Source of the DNA: an uncultured Lachnospiraceae bacterium
Lineage (GTDB): Bacteria > Bacillota > Clostridia > Lachnospirales > Lachnospiraceae
NCBI GenBank assembly: GCA_910579425.1
Contig: CAJTVL010000075.1
Location: 1 to 18,193, forward strand
Reading direction: 5' to 3'
Length of the DNA stretch: 18,193 bases
A program made the position numbers and the translations under genes. A model generated the notes under the pieces. The model was not told the DNA's origin. It searched no databases and saw only the letters and a program-made list of their open reading frames with translations. Below, in pieces: positions 14,216 to 18,193 of the stretch (the stretch's first letter is position 1; the number at the start of each line of letters is the position of its first letter).

Positions 14216-14665
14216 TTAAAAAGACTTTATCACATACTTTTGAAACTTCTCCGGCACATCATAGTTTTTTAGATGTTCATAGCCAGCCAGTTCTTTGTTC
14301 CCGCTTGAATCAACACGATAAACCAGTTCGTCATATCCTAAAGGATTATGCGCCCCTACCTGTGGGGTAACACCGAATTTTACGGAAATAAATCCCGGCT
14401 CTTTCTTCCCAATATCTACAATCGTTATTTCATAATCGTAAACTGCTATTTCTCCCGAATAATATTTTGAATAGAAATTCGTAACCACATTGGTGATGTC
14501 CTCAATAAATAATGCTATAACCAGTTCATCCGTGACTTCTTCCTTGGTTGCAGCATCCGCATTGAATGTCTCTATGGTCGAATTCCTATTTCTATTAAAA
14601 ATATTGAACAATAAAAATGCCAGTAAAATTAGCAGACAGGCGGTTATAAACCTATATTTTTTCAT
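14216..14665 (-). CDS. DUF3888-like exported or membrane-anchored protein
   Basis: 149 aa from ATG 14665 (GGAG 4 nt upstream). One N-terminal hydrophobic helix (about residues 6-24), then an extracytoplasmic domain. The segment FGVTPQVGAHNPLGYDELVY and the closing strand with the YEHL motif match the DUF3888 pattern (V.P.vGaHNp.G.D...y.i). This family is found in Bacilli and Clostridia as small exported proteins without an assigned activity. It is a single-gene unit with its own promoter; the gap to the HTH gene's promoter downstream is only about 35 nt. Confidence 0.65.
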   Translation of the reverse strand: MKKYRFITACLLILLAFLLFNIFNRNRNSTIETFNADAATKEEVTDELVIALFIEDITNVVTNFYSKYYSGEIAVYDYEITIVDIGKKEPGFISVKFGVTPQVGAHNPLGYDELVYRVDSSGNKELAGYEHLKNYDVPEKFQKYVIKSF

Positions 14666-14685
14666 AAGGCTCCATGCTTTTTATT

Positions 14686-14713
14686 ACTATATCTACACCA
14701 CGCCTATCTGCAA
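14686..14713 (-). promoter_or_regulatory. Sigma-A-like promoter for the DUF3888-like gene
   Basis: On minus: TTGCAG (14708-14713), 16 nt, TATAGT (14686-14691), 21 nt before the start codon. Confidence 0.5.
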
Positions 14714-14795
14714 TATTCCATTGGCATTTACATAGAGCCGTTTCCATGTTTGTGTCATATCCCCCATATTTCAACAGCATTTTTCTACAAACGGG

Positions 14796-14874
14796 CGAAA
14801 CTCCATACTTTCACGGAAACTCTCATACTTTCACGCAAAACTCGGATACTATCACGGAAACTCCCGACTTTTGC
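14796..14874. repeat. Four iteron-like direct repeats
   Basis: Units begin at 14796, 14814, 14834 and 14855, each 18-21 nt: CGAAACTCCATACTTTCA, CGGAAACTCTCATACTTTCA, a third with GGATACTATCA, and a diverged fourth (CGGAAACTCCCGACTTTTGC). Core: CGNAAACTC...ATACTTTCA. A spacing of about two helical turns is typical of sites bound by replication initiators. No rep gene remains in the window. Confidence 0.65.
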
Positions 14875-14930
14875 CTGATAGTACGATTTTTTCCCCAATC
14901 GCCATCCTATCAGCGGCATCAAAAACCCAC

Positions 14931-14968
14931 AAAAAGAGAGGATCACCAGTCGCCCCGGTGAACCCCTC
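14931..14968 (-). terminator. Rho-independent terminator, minus strand
   Basis: On minus: GAGGGGTTCACC pairs with GGTGATCCTCTC (one wobble, one mismatch) and is followed by TTTTTG. The nearest minus-strand gene upstream is the RelA/SpoT gene, about 210 bp away; it may be a relic of a lost gene. Confidence 0.6.
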
Positions 14969-15084
14969 CAATCCTGAAAACCCTTGATTTCAAGCCATTT
15001 CTCTATACTTTTGCCAAATCGTTCTAAATTCCTATGGCATCAATTCTGAATAGCCGCCTGTGCCACTGTTAGATTTTGATGACT

Positions 15085-15121
15085 TTTACCCCTGGGGTAA
15101 ATGATTTACCCCTTTTACCCC
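15085..15121. repeat. TTTACCCC repeat cluster
   Basis: Three direct copies of TTTACCCC (15085-15092, 15105-15112, 15114-15121) and one inverted copy GGGGTAAA (15094-15101) that makes a near-perfect palindrome with the first. It is a compact protein-binding or nicking-site-like arrangement, 57 nt from the RelA/SpoT stop codon. Confidence 0.6.
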
Positions 15122-15177
15122 ACCTATAATTTCACTTTGCAAATAAAAACAAAATATGACAAAGCAACACCTAATTT

Positions 15178-15975
15178 CTATTTTCCCATTATTATATCAT
15201 CAATTATTGAACGTCCTTCTATTAAAACATTATCATCCAAGATATCTACATTTTCTTCTCGCTCTGCTATAGACTTCATCAAATCACCTAATGTATCGCA
15301 ATCTCCTGCTAATGAACTTAAAACAGAAGATGTCTTTTTCAATAATGCCTCCTCAGCAATATCAAAATACTCTTTTTTATACAATAACTTATGGTTGATT
15401 TCACTCCATCCCTCTTCAAAAATACTCCTTGTCTGTATTTCTATTGGAACCATTATCCCATCTTCATTATGCCGTATAGTGTAATGGATAGATCTATAAT
15501 CAACTCCATATTGAAACTCTACATTCTTTAAGCCTTGATAAATTTTCTTATCATCTCCTTCTCTCAATTTAACTTGTGGCTTTTCACAGAAATTCTTTTT
15601 ATAATTTGATGTGATAACTTTGTGCAATGGTAAATAATCGCTTTTAAACACATATAATGCTCTTATACCAATAATATCCGTTATCTCAATCAGATATGTA
15701 TCTTTATTAAACCTAATATCAGTTTCCTCATATTCTACAGCTTTTCTAATTATTTTTTCTATAAGGTGTTCTGAATCCTTTATTCGAAATTTAACTGAAT
15801 GAACATGTGGTAAATTACCAATTTCATTCACATAATCCGCGGCAATTCTTTTAAATTCATCCAGTTTTGAATTATAATCTTGTTCGATATCCATCAATGT
15901 ATCCCACGATAATCCCGATTGATAAAACATCTCTTCATTCTTATATTCTTTAAAAAAAGACTGCTGATTAATCAT
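15178..15975 (-). CDS. RelA/SpoT-domain nucleotidyl pyrophosphotransferase, possible toxSAS/Abi effector
   Basis: 265 aa. The synthetase domain spans about residues 40-200. RIKDSEHLIEKI matches the RxKxxxSxxxK ATP-binding motif, ITDIIGIRALYVF the metal-binding D..G.R motif, YRSIHYTI the substrate-stacking Y.S.H motif, and VPIEIQTRSIFEEGWSEINH the catalytic E.Q.R....W.E..H motif. There is no HD hydrolase, TGS or ACT domain, so it is a stand-alone synthetase. Such enzymes make (p)ppGpp or (p)ppApp, or pyrophosphorylate tRNA 3' ends when acting as toxins. The start overlaps the 180-aa gene by 4 nt (ATGA). AT-rich composition sets it apart from the flanks. Pairing with an unknown partner suggests a toxin-antitoxin or phage-defence unit. 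Confidence 0.85.
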   Translation of the reverse strand: MINQQSFFKEYKNEEMFYQSGLSWDTLMDIEQDYNSKLDEFKRIAADYVNEIGNLPHVHSVKFRIKDSEHLIEKIIRKAVEYEETDIRFNKDTYLIEITDIIGIRALYVFKSDYLPLHKVITSNYKKNFCEKPQVKLREGDDKKIYQGLKNVEFQYGVDYRSIHYTIRHNEDGIMVPIEIQTRSIFEEGWSEINHKLLYKKEYFDIAEEALLKKTSSVLSSLAGDCDTLGDLMKSIAEREENVDILDDNVLIEGRSIIDDIIMGK

Positions 15976-16514
15976 TTTTTCAATGTACTCCTATTCCCAT
16001 TAGCTGTAAAAAAACAACAAATTGCCATTTCCAAAGATTGAGCTGTAAAAACTCTAAATTTGAAATTATAAAACCACAAATTTGCCATTTCTAAAAGAGT
16101 CTGTTTTTGAATAATATCTTTATGTGAACAATGCCATTTCATTTTCGCTACCAAATTATTCACAATAAAAAGTTCATTTATGTATAAATCTGTATCTTTT
16201 TCCACATTAGAAACCAATTGAATTGGCTGACGACGCAAAAACCAATAACTACTATACGCATACACCTTATTTAGATTAGCATGATCTATTCCATGAAACT
16301 CTTTCATTCTTATCATATCCGCAAAGTAATCACAAACTGCATACCCTAAACGCCTACTATTAATTTGTACACAATCAGAGAGCCCTTTTTTCTCAATAAA
16401 CTTCTTGGCATCAGAATACCAAACTCCAAAGCGCTCCTGTAAATCCTCTATTGTATAATGATCCAAAATAAAATCGTACTCTATTTCATACCCCTGACCT
16501 TCTTTTGTTCCCAT
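15972..16514 (-). CDS. Uncharacterised 180-aa protein coupled to the RelA/SpoT enzyme
   Basis: Start ATG 16514 with AGGAGAAAG upstream. Residues about 18-60 (YTIEDLQERFGVWYSDAKKF and on to INSRRLGYAV) resemble a small winged HTH of the MerR/excisionase kind, where a recognition helix is followed by a strand with RR. The rest (about 75-180) is rich in aromatic residues and helical, with VYAYSSYWFLRRQPIQL as the most distinctive segment. No family is recognised. Its 4-nt overlap with the RelA/SpoT gene implies equal dosage. Likely roles are antitoxin, autorepressor or phage-sensing partner; none is proven. Confidence 0.75.
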   Translation of the reverse strand: MGTKEGQGYEIEYDFILDHYTIEDLQERFGVWYSDAKKFIEKKGLSDCVQINSRRLGYAVCDYFADMIRMKEFHGIDHANLNKVYAYSSYWFLRRQPIQLVSNVEKDTDLYINELFIVNNLVAKMKWHCSHKDIIQKQTLLEMANLWFYNFKFRVFTAQSLEMAICCFFTANGNRSTLKK

Positions 16515-16552
16515 ACTAAACTTTCTCCTGCTATTTATAATAATCCATTAAA

Positions 16553-16583
16553 GTCAAAAAGAGTCTGACTAATAGTCAGACTC
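16553..16583 (-). terminator. Strong hairpin terminator inside the RelA/SpoT operon
   Basis: On minus: GAGTCTGAC, 5-nt loop, GTCAGACTC (perfect 9-bp stem), then TTTTTGACTTT. It lies between the 70-aa gene (stop 16591) and the 180-aa gene (start 16514). I see no good promoter after it, so the downstream genes may depend on read-through. Confidence 0.85.
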
Positions 16584-16590
16584 ACATTTG

Positions 16591-16803
16591 TCAATTCAAA
16601 TCTAAAAAGTCTTGTGAATCAGCATCATCCAAATATTCTTCAAACGCCTTTTGATCATCCAATAAGACTGTTTTTTTATAATTCGGTCCTTTATTTTCAG
16701 ATGTATCCTTTTTATATCGATTTGACATAAAATCTTTTTTGAAATTATTCATTTCACGAAGTGCGTCTTCATCAAATCTATATTGTTCAAATTGAGCGCT
16801 CAT
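16591..16803 (-). CDS. Small acidic protein (70 aa), first gene of the RelA/SpoT operon
   Basis: Start ATG 16803 with AGAGGA 6 nt upstream. N-terminal half: MSAQFEQYRFDEDALREMNN, predicted helical. Middle: a Lys-rich disordered stretch. C-terminus: strongly acidic (EEYLDDADSQDFLDLN). Size, charge and first position behind a strong promoter fit an antitoxin or inhibitor, but no family is recognised. The terminator right after it would give it more mRNA than the two downstream genes, as expected for a labile antitoxin. Confidence 0.65.
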   Translation of the reverse strand: MSAQFEQYRFDEDALREMNNFKKDFMSNRYKKDTSENKGPNYKKTVLLDDQKAFEEYLDDADSQDFLDLN

Positions 16804-16845
16804 GGCGTTTCCTCTTCTCTTTCCTAAACCAACCGTGGCTTAATA

Positions 16846-16874
16846 ATTCTAGCATAGAAAAGACCTTTTGTAAA
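16846..16874 (-). promoter_or_regulatory. Strong extended -10 promoter of the RelA/SpoT operon
   Basis: On minus: TTTACA (16869-16874), 17 nt, TAGAAT (16846-16851) preceded by TGC (extended -10). It lies 42 nt upstream of the first start codon. Confidence 0.75.
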
Positions 16875-17060
16875 TACATTTTTTTGCTTTTTTGCAATAC
16901 CACTACAATTTTATCCATATTATAAATTCTCTTAAATTTTACCATCAATATATGGTGGTTGTCAATCATTTTTTACTATATATTGTTTCAACCTTTATTT
17001 TCCGCTTGCTAATCCGCCAAAACAGAGGTAAGCTACGACACCACGGAAGGAGGGATTGGA

Positions 17061-17357
17061 TTGGAAAAAGATTCTGCATTGTACCAGCTCATGGACACCC
17101 GCATGAACGGAATTGTAAGCGGCGACGGGGAATACCAGGCGATTCTCCGGAAGTCGGACATTTACTCCGGCGAACTGGACAGGATGGATTTATCAAAAGA
17201 AATCCGGCTGCTGATTGACCGCTACGTCAGTGAGCAGAATGCGCTGGGCTCCCGGTTTGGGATGCTCGCCTACCTGTTGGGATTTTCCGACTGCAAGGCC
17301 ATGTTCTTGGGGAAAGGTCTGCCGACAGAAGTAAAAGAAATGAATACCGAATTGTAA
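17061..17357 (+). CDS. DUF6809-like small ICE protein (98 aa)
   Basis: Start TTG 17061, with AAGGAGGG about 8 nt upstream; the frame is open only briefly before it. All-helical and charged: an N-terminal helix (ALYQLMDTRMNGIV), a middle segment, then a helix ending in an aromatic/Gly stretch (GMLAYLLGFSDCKAMF). This layout (short N-terminal dimer helix, central residue-poor linker, C-terminal F.LG... helix) resembles the DUF6809 proteins often seen on Clostridia conjugative elements. The assignment is tentative. It converges on the minus-strand amidase, sharing the terminator at 17372-17427. Confidence 0.65.
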   Translation: MEKDSALYQLMDTRMNGIVSGDGEYQAILRKSDIYSGELDRMDLSKEIRLLIDRYVSEQNALGSRFGMLAYLLGFSDCKAMFLGKGLPTEVKEMNTEL

Positions 17358-17371
17358 CTGCAAAAAAGCCG

Positions 17372-17427
17372 GACAGGACGGAAAGGCTGCGCCCACAGCC
17401 CTTCCGCCCTGTCTCTCTTTCGTTTTA
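17372..17427. terminator. Bidirectional Rho-independent terminator
   Basis: Stem GACAGGACGGAAAGGCTG with CAGCCCTTCCGCCCTGTC (17372-17413), T-rich on plus (CTCTTTCGTTTT) and TTTTTT on minus after GGC. It serves the two convergent units. Confidence 0.85.
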
Positions 17428-17526
17428 AATAAATATCCATACCTCCAACCCAGCGTACCTGTTGGATTTTGACCACTGCGGGTGTTTCTTGAACCACGCC
17501 CGCTCGTCATCCGGCGTGACCGTCAG
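17425..17526 (-). pseudogene. Coding-like 3' fragment of an unidentified protein
   Basis: Reading frame LTVTPDDERAWFKKHPQWSK and then SNRYAGLEVWIFI ends in a stop inside the terminator. It is open back to about 17539 but in a different frame from the amidase, which stops at 17523. It looks like a genuine C-terminus (amphipathic, Trp/Lys/Arg-rich) and not like chance sequence, yet has no start codon or ribosome site of its own. The simplest reading is the 3' end of another element gene joined to the amidase by a deletion. The family is not recognised. Confidence 0.45.
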
Positions 17527-18193
17527 CTGCCAAGCTGCGGCGTGTCAAAGGACAGCCCCGTTTTGCCCCTCTGCGTCACGCCAAGACCGCAGAAATTATT
17601 CTGCTTTAAGCTGACCGCAGAGCCGGAGAAAGTGAAATTCCCCGTTTCGAGGCAGGACTGCGCAAAGGCGATGTCGCCCCTCACGCCCTCCGCCTCCCCT
17701 TCCGAAAGGTAGAACGGGATCACATCCAATACAGCCTGCGCCACGGACGGGTTCTTCTTTTTCAGGTATGATTTCATCTGTTCTGCAGTCGCCGCCGATT
17801 TCCCCATAATGGCGGTAAGGGAATCCTCCGCTGTGCCTCCCTCCATAGCCGCCTTGATGTCTTTTCGGAACTGCCCCATCGACAATCCAAACTTACACCA
17901 TAAATGCTCCACGTCACCGTGGTTACTGGCAATGCCCCTTTTACATCCCTCGGAATGGGAAATCACCACACCGTCCGCCATAGGGTCTAAGCCGAACTGC
18001 TGACAGAGATATGCGAATAATTCCACCGCGCATTTATAGGTGGCAAGCACATGGCTCTTCGTATTCTCCCCGTCCCCGGTCTCCGCCCATGATGCGCCGC
18101 CTGCATACTTAATGGTGGCAGGCTCCGTCATCTCCACACCGATGTGGGTATTGTTCGCGCCGCCTCCGCTGTGCCACCCACGGAAATCCCACG
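17523..18193 (-). CDS. N-acetylmuramoyl-L-alanine amidase, ICE/phage type, partial and C-terminally truncated
   Basis: The 5' end is outside the window; 222 residues are visible. RGWHSGGGANNTHIGVEM and SHSEGCKRGIASNHGDVEHL carry the conserved His residues of an Amidase_2 zinc site that cleaves the MurNAc-L-Ala bond of peptidoglycan. After about 120 residues a linker (EQMKSYLKKKNPSV) leads to a glucosaminidase-like C-terminal segment (FAQSCLETGNFTFSGSAVSL, GLGVTQRGKTGLSFDTPQLG). In relatives as I recall them the protein continues after this LG with a further 50-60 residues; here it stops one residue later. Conjugative elements use such enzymes to open the wall for the transfer channel. An ATG or GTG near 18137 is internal, not the true start. 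Confidence 0.85.
   Translation of the reverse strand, partial: WDFRGWHSGGGANNTHIGVEMTEPATIKYAGGASWAETGDGENTKSHVLATYKCAVELFAYLCQQFGLDPMADGVVISHSEGCKRGIASNHGDVEHLWCKFGLSMGQFRKDIKAAMEGGTAEDSLTAIMGKSAATAEQMKSYLKKKNPSVAQAVLDVIPFYLSEGEAEGVRGDIAFAQSCLETGNFTFSGSAVSLKQNNFCGLGVTQRGKTGLSFDTPQLGS

Larger units (their letters stand above)
14666..15177. other. Gene-free 512-bp stretch with repeats
   Basis: No convincing coding sequence on either strand. It contains the promoter of the DUF3888-like gene, an iteron-like array, a minus-strand terminator, a CTTGATTTCAAG palindrome (14983-14994), a further degenerate iteron core TATACTTTTGCC (15004-15015) and a TTTACCCC cluster. The mix of direct and inverted repeats suggests a replication or transfer region left behind by a mobile element. 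Confidence 0.55.

Noticed and set aside
14796..14874. CRISPR array
   Set aside because: Units of 18-21 nt abut without unique spacers, and no cas genes are present; iteron-like instead.
16787..16969. Minus-strand 60-aa frame upstream of the small acidic protein
   Set aside because: It spans the strong promoter at 16846-16874 and the ribosome site of the next gene; no ribosome site of its own.

Overview
The window looks like a Lachnospiraceae-type gut Firmicute (Clostridia). The basis is the AGGAGG-type ribosome sites, a VanRS-like two-component system, MalFGK/UgpABE-type sugar importer genes with a large lipoprotein binding protein, and flanking genes of the kind carried on gut Firmicute integrative conjugative elements (ICEs). 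This is inference from protein style; no 16S or ribosomal gene is present.

Left edge (1-900, minus strand): three or four small, fairly GC-rich genes of unknown function, resembling ICE accessory genes; one runs off the window.

Main operon (minus strand, transcribed from about 9380 down to 919). In transcription order: a lipoprotein with an N-terminal propeller-like region fused to a family 1 solute-binding domain; an HlyD-type adaptor with a very long coiled coil; an orphan membrane protein with a MacB-like extracytoplasmic domain; two MalF/MalG-type permeases; and a MalK/MsmX-type ATPase. A sugar importer and efflux-machine parts therefore share one transcript.

Centre (9612-13425): a small lipoprotein on the minus strand, then on the plus strand a VanR-like response regulator, a VanS-like kinase and a VanY-like D,D-carboxypeptidase. 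The regions upstream of the binding-protein operon, the small lipoprotein and vanY share one promoter architecture with identical internal spacings: an imperfect palindrome TTTTCYTARGAAAA, 13 nt, TTCAAA, 20 nt, then a -10 hexamer. This suggests that VanRS controls a three-unit regulon of cell-envelope genes. No vancomycin-resistance ligase is present, so this is probably an envelope-stress or antimicrobial-peptide response rather than classical vancomycin resistance.

Accessory region (13440-15177): a frameshifted and truncated LysR regulator, an excisionase-like HTH protein, a DUF3888-like exported protein, then about 510 bp without genes that holds iteron-like repeats, a terminator and a TTTACCCC repeat cluster. 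It looks like mobile-element remnants.

Candidate defence or toxin-antitoxin operon (15178-16803, minus strand): clearly more AT-rich. It encodes a small acidic protein, an internal terminator, an uncharacterised 180-residue protein with an HTH-like start, and a RelA/SpoT nucleotidyltransferase overlapping it by 4 nt.

Right edge (17061-18193): a small DUF6809-like ICE gene on plus, a shared bidirectional terminator, an unidentified coding-like fragment, and the C-terminally truncated end of an ICE/phage-type N-acetylmuramoyl-L-alanine amidase that runs out of the window. Both edges look ICE-like, so the central block may be cargo within a conjugative element or a scar between element remnants.
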